Assembly (NCBI GenBank): GCA_003567615.1
Contig: PWZC01000352.1
Coordinates: 1 to 6,268 of the forward strand
Source of the DNA: Gemmatimonadota bacterium
Lineage (GTDB): Bacteria; Gemmatimonadota; Gemmatimonadetes; Longimicrobiales; Gaopeijiaceae
Reading direction: 5' to 3'
Length of the DNA: 6,268 nt
The number at the start of each line of letters is the position of its first letter. Within the stretch, counting starts at the first letter, position 1. A program made the position numbers and the translations under genes. The notes under the pieces are model-generated. The model was given only the letters and a program-made list of their open reading frames with translations, was not told the DNA's origin and made no database searches. Below are positions 1-5,821 of this stretch, piece after piece.

Positions 1-138
1 AGCGGGGTCCCCCAGGACCACCCCGGTGACTGTGGCCGTGACCAGCGGCCGGGAAACCATGAACTGCCCGAAGGACACCCCGTCCAGGGCCGCCCAGACC
101 CCCAGTGCCAGCAGGAGGCCCCAGGTCAGCGGTTCCAT
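1..138 (-). CDS. PTS mannose/sorbose-family EIIC membrane subunit, N-terminal fragment (3' end beyond window)
   Basis: This is the first 46 codons of a mannose-family PTS permease subunit IIC, which together with IID forms the membrane channel of the transporter. The ORF opens with ATG at 138 and is still open at base 1, so the gene continues to the left. Residues 6-20 form a hydrophobic start of a membrane helix. It is followed by LDGVSFGQFMVSRPLV (residues 18-33), matching the LDG-(T/S)-SFGQFM-SRPLV signature I know from EIIC proteins of this family, then VTGVVLGDP, which also fits. It lies 31 bases after the EIIB stop. The G-rich GGGGGT just upstream of the ATG is at best a weak ribosome binding site. 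Identity rests on the N-terminal motif and on the EIIA-EIIB neighbours. Sugar specificity cannot be inferred. The fragment was read directly by reverse-complementing the window edge. Confidence 0.85.
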   Translation of the reverse strand, partial: MEPLTWGLLLALGVWAALDGVSFGQFMVSRPLVTATVTGVVLGDPA

Positions 139-169
139 CGACCCCCAACCGGGCCATCATGCACGGGCC

Positions 170-649
170 TCACCGGAGGATGTCCTTCACGCTTGCGCGG
201 GGCGAGGTGGGAAGGTCACGAGCCGAGACCTGAACCCCCTGGGCCTCCAACTCTCCGATCAGTTCGCGGTCCTTGTCGGTGAGGAAGAGGTAGGGGAGCG
301 CCTCGACGCGCCCCGGCGCGTGATGGAGGCCGCCGAGATTCACTTCCTCGCCCTCCAGAAGCCGACCACGGGCCAAGCGTATCATGTGATCCAGATCCCG
401 GGTCAGGACCACGACGCGCGCCTGGGACCCGCTCCACTCCTCGACCCGGAGGCGGGCAGCATCAACGGAAAGGAATTCGACCTCCACCCCGGGCGGAGCG
501 CCGAGTGCCATCAGTTCGCATTCCCAGTCCGAGGCCACGAGCTCGTCATCCACCACCACGTAGACCGTAGGGCGGAGGCGCCCGCCCCAGCCCACGGTCA
601 CCTGTCCGTGGATGAGGCGCTCGTCAACGCGCAGTAGGGTGATCGCCAT
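170..649 (-). CDS. PTS mannose/fructose/sorbose-family EIIB component
   Basis: This is a cytoplasmic phosphocarrier of 159 aa, the usual size for a free-standing EIIB of the mannose family. It accepts phosphate from EIIA on a histidine and passes it to sugar bound at EIIC/EIID. The N-terminus reads MAITLLRVDERLIHGQVTVG, the family's R-(I/V)-D-x-R-LIHGQV active-site signature, and His14 is the predicted phosphorylated residue. The region around NLGGLHH and the C-terminal GVQV-ARDLP segment also fit the family. I chose ATG 649 because the active-site motif begins four residues later, as in known EIIBs. Reading upstream to 724 would add 25 residues that only mirror EIIA coding sequence. The start lies inside EIIA, giving a 26-base overlap, and no clear Shine-Dalgarno sequence precedes it, so translation is probably coupled to EIIA. 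EIIC follows after 31 bases. Confidence 0.9.
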   Translation of the reverse strand: MAITLLRVDERLIHGQVTVGWGGRLRPTVYVVVDDELVASDWECELMALGAPPGVEVEFLSVDAARLRVEEWSGSQARVVVLTRDLDHMIRLARGRLLEGEEVNLGGLHHAPGRVEALPYLFLTDKDRELIGELEAQGVQVSARDLPTSPRASVKDILR

Positions 650-1100
650 GGATTGCAGGAGAGGGAGGATAAGCCTGGATCGCGGAACGACCCTGAGACA
701 GGAGACGGTCCACCAACTCATCAAGGGGTAGGGTCCGGTGAAACACGAAGTCCAGAAGCATGGGGAGGTTCACCCCGAAGAGGACCCTCCGCTGACCGGG
801 GTCACGGCACGCAACCCGTGCCGCCAGGGCACAGCTTCCCGCCGGCAGATCCGTGAAGACCAGCGCCGGCCCCGTTCCCACGGCTGAGGCCACCCGTTCC
901 ATGAGGGCCTCGGGTCCGCAGCCCGTATTGGACACCGGGATCAGGGCTCCCTCCACTTCGCCTGCGATGCGGGCCACGGCGTCCACCAGCCCGTCCGCCA
1001 ACCCGCCGTGGGTCAGCACCACACCCCGCACCGGGACGGGGCCTGCCTCCGATCCCGTCGAATCGACGCCGTCGGGCGGCTCCCCCCCGTTCCCGTGCAT
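624..1100 (-). CDS. PTS mannose-family EIIA component
   Basis: This is a cytoplasmic EIIA of the mannose (ManX-like) family, about 158 aa, which takes phosphate from HPr and hands it to EIIB. The fold core starts at VRGVVLTHGGLADGLV (residues 24-39). His31 is the predicted phosphorylated residue, equivalent to His10 of E. coli ManX. VFTDLPAGS (81-89) matches the VDTWGGS segment of ManX, with Asp84 equivalent to the active-site Asp67. Start choice is uncertain. ATG 1100 is preferred because GGGAGGGG precedes it by eight bases. GTG 1121 or ATG 1118 would overlap the hprK stop (TGATG) and add six or seven residues. Even from 1100 there are about 23 Gly/Pro/Asp-rich residues before the conserved core that are absent from E. 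coli ManX, probably a flexible leader. It sits directly after hprK and overlaps EIIB by 26 bases. Confidence 0.88.
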   Translation of the reverse strand: MHGNGGEPPDGVDSTGSEAGPVPVRGVVLTHGGLADGLVDAVARIAGEVEGALIPVSNTGCGPEALMERVASAVGTGPALVFTDLPAGSCALAARVACRDPGQRRVLFGVNLPMLLDFVFHRTLPLDELVDRLLSQGRSAIQAYPPSPAIHGDHPTAR

Positions 1101-1108
1101 GGCAGATT

Positions 1109-1116
1109 CCCCTCCC
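1109..1116 (-). promoter_or_regulatory. Shine-Dalgarno sequence supporting EIIA start at 1100
   Basis: On the minus strand GGGAGGGG lies eight bases before ATG 1100. It is the strongest ribosome binding site in this part of the window and is the reason for preferring 1100 over the upstream GTG 1121 and ATG 1118. Those have only GAGGA inside the end of hprK, 10 bases before GTG 1121 and 13 before ATG 1118. Confidence 0.55.
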
Positions 1117-1117
1117 A

Positions 1118-2080
1118 TCACTCGTAATCTTCCTCAAGGTACTCCTGCCGAGGCAGGAGCGTGTTCTTCAGCTCCCGGTCGAACTCCGCCGCCGAATCGA
1201 TTCCAGCGTATCGGAGGAGGGGGTTCATGGCCACCACCTCCGACATGACGGTGATGTTCTTCCCCGGGTTCAGGGGGATCATCACCTTGGGGAGGCGAAC
1301 CCCGAGGATCTCCGCTTCGTCCCGGACGAGCCCCGTTCGGTCATATGTGCGACTGTCATCCCATTCCTCCAGCTGCACGACCACTTCGATGCGCTTCTGC
1401 TGGCGGGTGGCACGAATCCCGAAGAGGGCCTGGATGTCGATGATCCCGATCCCGCGAATCTCCATCCGGTGTCGCTGCATGGGATGCCCCTTTCCGATCA
1501 CCACATCATTGCCTCGACGGGATGCGAGCACCACGTCGTCGGCCACCAGGCGATGACCTCGCTCGACCAGATCCAGAACGCATTCACTCTTTCCGATCCC
1601 ACTCTGGCCCACAAAGAGAAGTCCCACACCATAGACGTCCGCAAGGGATCCATGGAGCGAGGTGGATGGAGCCAGGGCCACCTCCAGGTAGGCCTTGATC
1701 CGACCGTAGAACTCCTTGGTGGTGAGGTAGGACCGGAAGACGGGCTTTCCGTGCGCCCTGGCTGAAGCGAGGAGCTCCTCCGGGACTTCCTGCCCCTTGG
1801 TGACGAAGAGTGCGGGGAAGTCCTGCTTGAAGAGGGTATCCAGCCGATGTCGCCGAACCGCCGGCTCCAGGGAATTCAGATAGCGGAGCTCGGTCTCGCC
1901 GAGAACCTGCATCCGCCCGGCGGGAAAGCGGTCCACATATCCGGCAAGGGCAACACCGGGACTGGAGAGATCGGAATCATCGCACTGGCGCTCCAGATCC
2001 AACTCCGGCGTGAGGAGCTCAAGGGAGAGCGTCTCCCCCTTGAGCTCCTGGAGCCGGGATAGCGTCAAGACCGAGGGCAT
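1118..2080 (-). CDS. hprK: HPr kinase/phosphorylase
   Basis: This 320-aa bifunctional enzyme phosphorylates HPr on its regulatory serine with ATP or PPi and also removes that phosphate, setting how much HPr can serve the PTS. Length matches the usual 310-320 aa. The N-terminal domain covers about residues 1-130. The catalytic domain shows LHGSLADVYGVG with His143, the Walker A motif GQSGIGKS at 158-165, RLVADDVV with Asp181-Asp182, the family signature EIRGIGIIDIQALFG at 207-221, and a C-terminal LPKVMIPLNPGKN...EVVAMN segment at 263-286. All residues I know as catalytic are present, so both activities are plausible. I chose ATG 2080, 10 bases after the hpf stop, because MPSVLTLSRLQEL is the normal N-terminus. 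Starting at 2140 would push 20 unrelated residues into hpf. No clear Shine-Dalgarno precedes 2080, suggesting coupling to hpf. EIIA follows immediately. Confidence 0.97.
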   Translation of the reverse strand: MPSVLTLSRLQELKGETLSLELLTPELDLERQCDDSDLSSPGVALAGYVDRFPAGRMQVLGETELRYLNSLEPAVRRHRLDTLFKQDFPALFVTKGQEVPEELLASARAHGKPVFRSYLTTKEFYGRIKAYLEVALAPSTSLHGSLADVYGVGLLFVGQSGIGKSECVLDLVERGHRLVADDVVLASRRGNDVVIGKGHPMQRHRMEIRGIGIIDIQALFGIRATRQQKRIEVVVQLEEWDDSRTYDRTGLVRDEAEILGVRLPKVMIPLNPGKNITVMSEVVAMNPLLRYAGIDSAAEFDRELKNTLLPRQEYLEEDYE

Positions 2081-2090
2081 GTCAATCGGA

Positions 2091-2420
2091 TCAGATCCCC
2101 GATTCCACCACGTCGGAGAGCTTGGGGCCGTGGTGATCAAGCGCCTGGGTTCGCCTCCGGCGCAAGATCCGGCTCAAACGCTCCAACATCTGGTCCAGGG
2201 CGCCCCGGAATTCCAACCCTTCACCCCGGGCGACGACGGGCTCACCTCCATCCAGGGTCAGAACGCCTTCTGCCCTCTTAAGATAGCGTTCTTCTTCAAA
2301 AACCACCTCTCCGGCCGAAAGGCGTTGGTCGAACCGGCTGAGGCGGGGCAGTTGCTCTTGGGCGCGGGTGAGAATGGCAGCGGGGACGTCACAGTGACGA
2401 GTCACGATCTGCACGCGCAT
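2091..2420 (-). CDS. hpf: Ribosome hibernation promoting factor, short form (HPF/RaiA family)
   Basis: This 109-aa protein matches the N-terminal ribosome-binding domain of the HPF/YfiA family, which occupies the mRNA/tRNA channel of the 30S subunit and silences idle ribosomes. It begins MRVQIVTRHCDVPAAILTRA, followed by a LPRLSRF segment, as in the conserved beta1-alpha1 unit. An arginine run at residues 87-90 near the end of the second helix suits rRNA binding. It lacks the C-terminal dimerisation domain of the roughly 180-aa long form, so it belongs to the short form. Start ATG 2420 is supported by GGGAG five bases upstream. It follows the window's only sizeable intergenic gap (62 bases) and precedes hprK by 10 bases. 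In Proteobacteria the same gene commonly sits near rpoN, ptsN and hprK, which supports the assignment. Confidence 0.88.
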   Translation of the reverse strand: MRVQIVTRHCDVPAAILTRAQEQLPRLSRFDQRLSAGEVVFEEERYLKRAEGVLTLDGGEPVVARGEGLEFRGALDQMLERLSRILRRRRTQALDHHGPKLSDVVESGI

Positions 2421-2425
2421 GGAAA

Positions 2426-2430
2426 CTCCC
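2426..2430 (-). promoter_or_regulatory. Shine-Dalgarno sequence for hpf
   Basis: GGGAG on the minus strand sits five bases before ATG 2420. It supports that start and indicates independent translation initiation of hpf, in contrast to the overlapping starts elsewhere in the cluster. Confidence 0.5.
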
Positions 2431-2449
2431 AGAAGAGGGGTGACAGGAC

Positions 2450-2475
2450 CCCTGCAGGGAACCCTCGGGGCCCTG
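2450..2475. repeat. Overlapping inverted repeats in the glycosyltransferase-hpf gap
   Basis: The gap between the glycosyltransferase stop and hpf contains the perfect 10-base palindrome CCCTGCAGGG (2450-2459). It overlaps a second pairing, CAGGG (2455-2459) with CCCTG (2471-2475), across an 11-base loop. The two pairings are mutually exclusive. No T-tract follows on the minus strand, so this does not look like an intrinsic terminator. It could be an operator, an mRNA hairpin before hpf, or chance in GC-rich DNA. I found no convincing -35/-10 pair beside it. Confidence 0.3.
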
Positions 2476-2482
2476 AATCAAG

Positions 2483-3628
2483 TTAAGGCCGCCGCGAGGT
2501 GGGGGCCACCACCGCCCGCATGGCCTCTTCCATCTCGTCGGCGGTACGGTCCCAACTGAAGGTGGCGGCGAACCGACATCCCTCCCGGCCCATCCGCTCC
2601 CTCTCCTCAGTATCGGCCAGGATCTCCTGGATTCGAGTCGCCAGGGCCTCCACGTTTCCGTGGGGAACGAGGAAGCCGGTCCGGCCATGGGCCACCGAAT
2701 CCCTCAGACCCGGGGAATCGCTGGCGACGGTTGGGGTGCCCGAGGCGGCCGCCTCCAGATTCGAGATTCCCCAGCCCTCCTTGGGTGAGGTCAGACAGTG
2801 GACCCAGCTCCGCGCCAGGAGCTCCGCCTTTTCCGATTCCGAGACGAAACCCAGAAACCGCACCCGGTCCGGCGAAAGGTCGAGGCGACGGACCTCGCGC
2901 TCCAGCGCCGGGCGGTGATCTCCCTTTCCCGCCACCAGGAGCCGAGCCGGGATATCGCGCGCCTGCAGGACCCTCAGGGCCTGAAGGATCAGATCCACGC
3001 GCTTGTACCGCTTGAGCCGTCCCAGGTACAGGAGGGTGGGCTCGGGAAAGCGCCCCGCGCCACCCGCCGGCCCGAAGGCCGAGAGGTCGATCCCATTGGG
3101 GATGACGTGGAGGTCATGGGCATGGAGGCCTCGTCGCACCAGATCGTCCCGGGTGCTGGCCGAGACGGCGACCCCGGGCACCCCGCGGTAGACCCGGCCG
3201 ATGGGTTTCTCCAGAAGCCAGGTCGGAAGGGCGACGGGGAGAGAGGCCTCCTGGAAGGCGGTGGCACCGAAGAGATGGTGGACCAGTAGCAGGAGGGGCG
3301 TGCGGGTCCAGCGAGGCGTGAACAAGGGTACCTTGTTCAGATCTTCGATCACCAGATCCCAGGATCCCGACGTGAGAAGACGGCGGGCTTCCCGGATGGC
3401 TGGCACCGGATAGGACAGTCGGGATCCCACGCGTCGGACCCGGATTCCGTCCAGGACGGTCTCTGAACCGGCTCCTGGCCATCCGCTGCTGAGCAGGGTG
3501 AGGTTCCACCCGCGATTTGCCAGGCGCCCAAAGGTTTCGTGGAGGTGAACCTCGGCGCCCCCCGCCTTCGGGTTCTCGCGGTCGAGCCAGTTGAGGAGGA
3601 GTACCCGGCCCCTATCGGCGCCATTCAC
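2483..3628 (-). CDS. Glycosyltransferase family 4 protein (GT-B fold)
   Basis: This 381-aa cytoplasmic or membrane-associated retaining glycosyltransferase moves a sugar from a nucleotide-sugar donor to an unknown acceptor. The N-terminal Rossmann domain starts RVLLLNWLDRENPKAGGAEV, with the glycine-rich GGAEVH loop at residues 23-28 near the acceptor/phosphate site. HVIPNGID at 174-181 marks the linker to the donor-binding domain. There, YLGRLKRYKRVD (201-212) supplies the basic residues for the nucleotide phosphates, and EGWGISNLE (284-292) is the GT4 E-x7-E motif with Glu284 and Glu292. No signal peptide or clear membrane helix is visible. The start is GTG 3628, overlapping the nusB stop as GTGA. 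No Shine-Dalgarno is evident, so translation is probably coupled to nusB. Its placement between housekeeping genes says little about substrate; a cell-surface polysaccharide, lipid or small molecule are all possible. Confidence 0.9.
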   Translation of the reverse strand: MNGADRGRVLLLNWLDRENPKAGGAEVHLHETFGRLANRGWNLTLLSSGWPGAGSETVLDGIRVRRVGSRLSYPVPAIREARRLLTSGSWDLVIEDLNKVPLFTPRWTRTPLLLLVHHLFGATAFQEASLPVALPTWLLEKPIGRVYRGVPGVAVSASTRDDLVRRGLHAHDLHVIPNGIDLSAFGPAGGAGRFPEPTLLYLGRLKRYKRVDLILQALRVLQARDIPARLLVAGKGDHRPALEREVRRLDLSPDRVRFLGFVSESEKAELLARSWVHCLTSPKEGWGISNLEAAASGTPTVASDSPGLRDSVAHGRTGFLVPHGNVEALATRIQEILADTEERERMGREGCRFAATFSWDRTADEMEEAMRAVVAPTSRRP

Positions 3629-4137
3629 CGGGTCCGCGGTTCGGCGCCCCGGGCTTCCCGCAACACTGCATCGAGGACTCCATTGACGAAGCGGGGCGAT
3701 TGGGGCCCCCCGTACTGCCCGGCCAACCGAATCCCCTCCTGCAGGGCCACGAGAGGCGGAGTCTCCGAATCGAAGAGCATCTCGGAGGCGGCCAGCCGTA
3801 GCACACTCCGGTCCACCACGGCCAAGCGCTCAAGGCGCCAATTGTCCAGGGCCTCCCGGAGAGCCGCATCCACCTCCGGCAGGTGAGCTTCCAAGCAGCG
3901 GAGGTGTCGCTCGACCCGGGAGATCCGGGCGGGAGCCACACGCCTCATCCGGAGCGTCTCCTGGAACACGTCCATGAGTGACCCATCAGCCCCCCCGGCC
4001 TCCCAGCGGTAGACGACCTGCAGGGCCCATGAGCGAGATCGGGACCGATGAACCCGGGTCCTGGCCGACGTGACGGACTCTGACTTGTCGGCCCTACCTC
4101 CGTCAACGGGGTCATGGGCCGTACCCGACCGCTTCAC
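3625..4137 (-). CDS. nusB: Transcription antitermination factor NusB
   Basis: NusB binds boxA RNA together with ribosomal protein S10 (NusE) and supports antitermination of rRNA operons. The 170-aa product has a basic helical start, RSRSRSWALQVVYRWE (residues 31-46), matching the family's R-x-A-LQ-LY-W opening. The conserved C-terminal half reads LDNWRLERLAVVDRSVLRLA, then FVNGVLDAVL at 150-159. Start GTG 4137 overlaps the ribH stop as GTGA and has GGGAG five bases upstream. The frame stays open to 4491, but that extension merely shadows ribH. The first 30 or so residues are polar and poorly structured, longer than in E. coli NusB (139 aa). The usual NEA residues of the helix after the D/P-x-x-VA segment read QEG here, keeping the Glu. 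The ribH-nusB pairing is widespread and supports both calls. The glycosyltransferase follows with a 4-base overlap. Confidence 0.95.
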   Translation of the reverse strand: MKRSGTAHDPVDGGRADKSESVTSARTRVHRSRSRSWALQVVYRWEAGGADGSLMDVFQETLRMRRVAPARISRVERHLRCLEAHLPEVDAALREALDNWRLERLAVVDRSVLRLAASEMLFDSETPPLVALQEGIRLAGQYGGPQSPRFVNGVLDAVLREARGAEPRTR

Positions 4138-4598
4138 GGCAGCTCCCGATAGAGGCTCGCCATCTCCAACGCGGCCTCCGCCGCTTCCCACCCCTTGTTG
4201 CCCGCCTTGCTTCCGGAGCGCTCCAGCGCCTGCTCCAGGGAGTCTGTGGTAAGGACACCGAAGCTCACCGGAAGGCGGCCTGTTCGATTCAGGGCTCCGA
4301 TCCCGGCCGCGGCTTCGCCGGCCACCAGGTCGAAGTGGGGAGTGGCGCCGCGAATCACACAGCCCAGCGCCACGATCCCATCCACCAGTCCGGAGTCCGC
4401 CAGTCGAGCGCAGGCCCCGGGGAGCTCCCATGCGCCGGGGACCCGAACCACGTGGAGGTCGTCCCGATCGACCCCGTGCCGGACCAGACAATCCGTGGCT
4501 CCATTGAGGAGGGGCTCGGTGACCAGTTCGTTGAACCGGGCCACCACCAATCCGAAACGGAGTCCGGAGCCGTCCAGCATGCCTTCCCAGGTCTTCAT
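4134..4598 (-). CDS. ribH: 6,7-dimethyl-8-ribityllumazine synthase (lumazine synthase)
   Basis: This enzyme condenses the ribityl-aminouracil intermediate with 3,4-dihydroxy-2-butanone 4-phosphate to give lumazine, the penultimate riboflavin step. At 154 aa it has the standard length. Visible motifs are VVARFNELVT (residues 18-27, Phe22 at the ring-stacking position), RVPGAWELP (52-60), ALGCVIRGATPHFD (77-90) with His88 as the catalytic histidine, and FGVLTTDSLEQALERSG (113-129) followed by KAGNKG with Arg127 and the phosphate-binding loop. All active-site positions I know are present. Most family members have RGET where this has RGAT, but other residues are tolerated there. Start ATG 4598 is supported by GAGGA eight bases upstream. 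It lies 23 bases after ribBA and overlaps nusB by four bases, so it is probably cotranscribed with both. Homologues assemble as pentamers or 60-subunit capsids. Confidence 0.97.
   Translation of the reverse strand: MKTWEGMLDGSGLRFGLVVARFNELVTEPLLNGATDCLVRHGVDRDDLHVVRVPGAWELPGACARLADSGLVDGIVALGCVIRGATPHFDLVAGEAAAGIGALNRTGRLPVSFGVLTTDSLEQALERSGSKAGNKGWEAAEAALEMASLYRELP
4143..4147 (-). promoter_or_regulatory. Shine-Dalgarno sequence deciding the nusB start
   Basis: GGGAG on the minus strand, inside the last codons of ribH, lies five bases before GTG 4137. It decides the nusB start, because the frame has no stop until far upstream and offers no ATG near the conserved N-terminus. Confidence 0.55.
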
Positions 4599-4606
4599 CG
4601 CCCTTG

Positions 4607-4611
4607 TCCTC
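4607..4611 (-). promoter_or_regulatory. Shine-Dalgarno sequence for ribH
   Basis: GAGGA within the 23-base ribBA-ribH gap sits eight bases before ATG 4598, fitting normal initiation of ribH. Confidence 0.5.
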
Positions 4612-4621
4612 TTCCAGGTGC

Positions 4622-5821
4622 TCAGGTCAGGTGCCCCATCTTTCGGGCCTTCGTCTCAAGATAGTGCGAATTGTGTTCGCCAGGCGGGATCGTGAGGGGC
4701 TCGCGTCCGGTGATCTCGAGACCGTACCCCTCCAGACCGACGATCTTCTTCGGGTTGTTGGTCAGGATCCGGATCCTGCGGAGGCCCAGATCCAGGAGGA
4801 TCTGAGCGCCGATCCCATAATCCCGGAGATCGGGCTTGAAGCCCAGGGACAGGTTCGCCTCCACCGTGTCCTGCCCCTGCTCCTGCAGCTCGTAGGCCTT
4901 GAGCTTGTTTCCAAGGCCCATCCCCCGTCCCTCCTGGCGAAGGTATACGATGGCACCCTGCCCTTCCTGGCTGATGCGGGCCATGGCCGCAGCCAGCTGC
5001 TCGCCACAATCGCACCTGAGCGAGCCGAAGACGTCTCCGGTGAGGCATTCGGAGTGCATGCGGACCAGCACATCGTCACGGCCCTCGATATCACCCTTGA
5101 TGAGGGCCACATGCTCCCGGGAATCGATCTGGTTCTCGAATCCGATGAGGCGAAAATCTCCGAGTCGGGTAGGCATACGCACGTTGGCCACCCGACGCAC
5201 CAGCCGCTCCTTGCTCAGGCGGTAGGCCACCAACTGTGCGACGGTGATGAAGCGCAGGTTGTGCTCCCGGGCAAAGGCCTCCAGTTGGGGACGCCGCGCC
5301 ATGCTTCCGTCGGGATTCAGAATCTCGCAGATCACGCCGGCCGGAGCGAGGCCCGCCAGACGTGCCAGATCCACGGAGGCCTCGGTCTGTCCGACCCGCC
5401 GCAGAACCCCACCTGGCTGAGCCCGGAGGGGAAAGATGTGGCCGGGTCGCCGAAGGTCTCCGGGGCGCGAGTCGGGATCCACCAGTACGCGAATTGTGGT
5501 GGCACGATCCGATGCACTGATCCCGGTGGTCACCCCGAAGCGCCGATCTGCATCAACGGATACGGTGAAGTCGGTCCCGTGGGGATCCGTGTTCTGATCC
5601 GTCATGGCCGCGAGTTCCAGCGAATCGGCCCGGTCTCGGGTCAGGGTGGCGCAGATCAGTCCACGACCATGGATGGCCATGAAGTTCACCATCTCGGGCG
5701 TGATCGCCGAGGCTGCGCAGACCAGATCTCCTTCGTTCTCGCGGTCCTCGTCGTCGGCCACGATGATGATCTTCCCATCGCGGATATCCTGGATCGCGTC
5801 TTCTACGCGGTCGAACGGCAT
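4622..5821 (-). CDS. ribBA: Bifunctional 3,4-dihydroxy-2-butanone-4-phosphate synthase / GTP cyclohydrolase II
   Basis: This 399-aa cytoplasmic fusion makes both riboflavin precursors: the N-terminal half converts ribulose 5-phosphate to DHBP plus formate, and the C-terminal half opens GTP. The RibB domain (about 1-200) shows [10 protein letters not shown] (23-32), [10 protein letters not shown] (51-60), [14 protein letters not shown] (96-109), [16 protein letters not shown] (125-140) and GVICEI (162-167). The RibA domain (about 205-399) shows [18 protein letters not shown], with zinc ligands Cys259, Cys270 and Cys272, then [14 protein letters not shown] (293-306), [10 protein letters not shown] and LTNNPKK, ending KMGHLT as in E. 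coli RibA. The oddity is GQTEAS at 144-149, where E. coli RibB has GHTEAT with metal ligand His153; the codon is CAG for Gln145. Start ATG 5821 overlaps the ribE stop by one base (TGATG), with a weak AAGGGA upstream. RibB activity may be altered; RibA looks intact. Confidence 0.97.
   Translation of the reverse strand: MPFDRVEDAIQDIRDGKIIIVADDEDRENEGDLVCAASAITPEMVNFMAIHGRGLICATLTRDRADSLELAAMTDQNTDPHGTDFTVSVDADRRFGVTTGISASDRATTIRVLVDPDSRPGDLRRPGHIFPLRAQPGGVLRRVGQTEASVDLARLAGLAPAGVICEILNPDGSMARRPQLEAFAREHNLRFITVAQLVAYRLSKERLVRRVANVRMPTRLGDFRLIGFENQIDSREHVALIKGDIEGRDDVLVRMHSECLTGDVFGSLRCDCGEQLAAAMARISQEGQGAIVYLRQEGRGMGLGNKLKAYELQEQGQDTVEANLSLGFKPDLRDYGIGAQILLDLGLRRIRILTNNPKKIVGLEGYGLEITGREPLTIPPGEHNSHYLETKARKMGHLT

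Noticed and set aside
26..637. Plus-strand open frame of 203 codons across EIIB and EIIC
   Set aside because: It is antisense to EIIB with its conserved RVDERLIHGQ motif, and shows no domain or ribosome binding site of its own.
650..724. Upstream extension of EIIB to 724
   Set aside because: The added 25 residues are an off-frame reading of EIIA, and the EIIB active-site motif starts four residues after ATG 649.
2081..2140. Upstream extension of hprK to ATG 2140
   Set aside because: It would overlap the end of hpf by 50 bases and add 20 residues unlike any HprK N-terminus; ATG 2080 begins at the conserved region.
2450..2475. Inverted repeats as a rho-independent terminator after the glycosyltransferase
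   Set aside because: The stems are short and overlapping, and no run of T follows on the minus strand; the sequence after the hairpin is GC-rich and leads straight into the hpf ribosome binding site.
4138..4491. Upstream extension of the nusB frame, giving a 288-aa protein
   Set aside because: The extra residues are an off-frame reading of ribH and are rich in Arg, Gly and Ser. NusB homology begins only after the ribH stop, where a GTG with a good Shine-Dalgarno is available.
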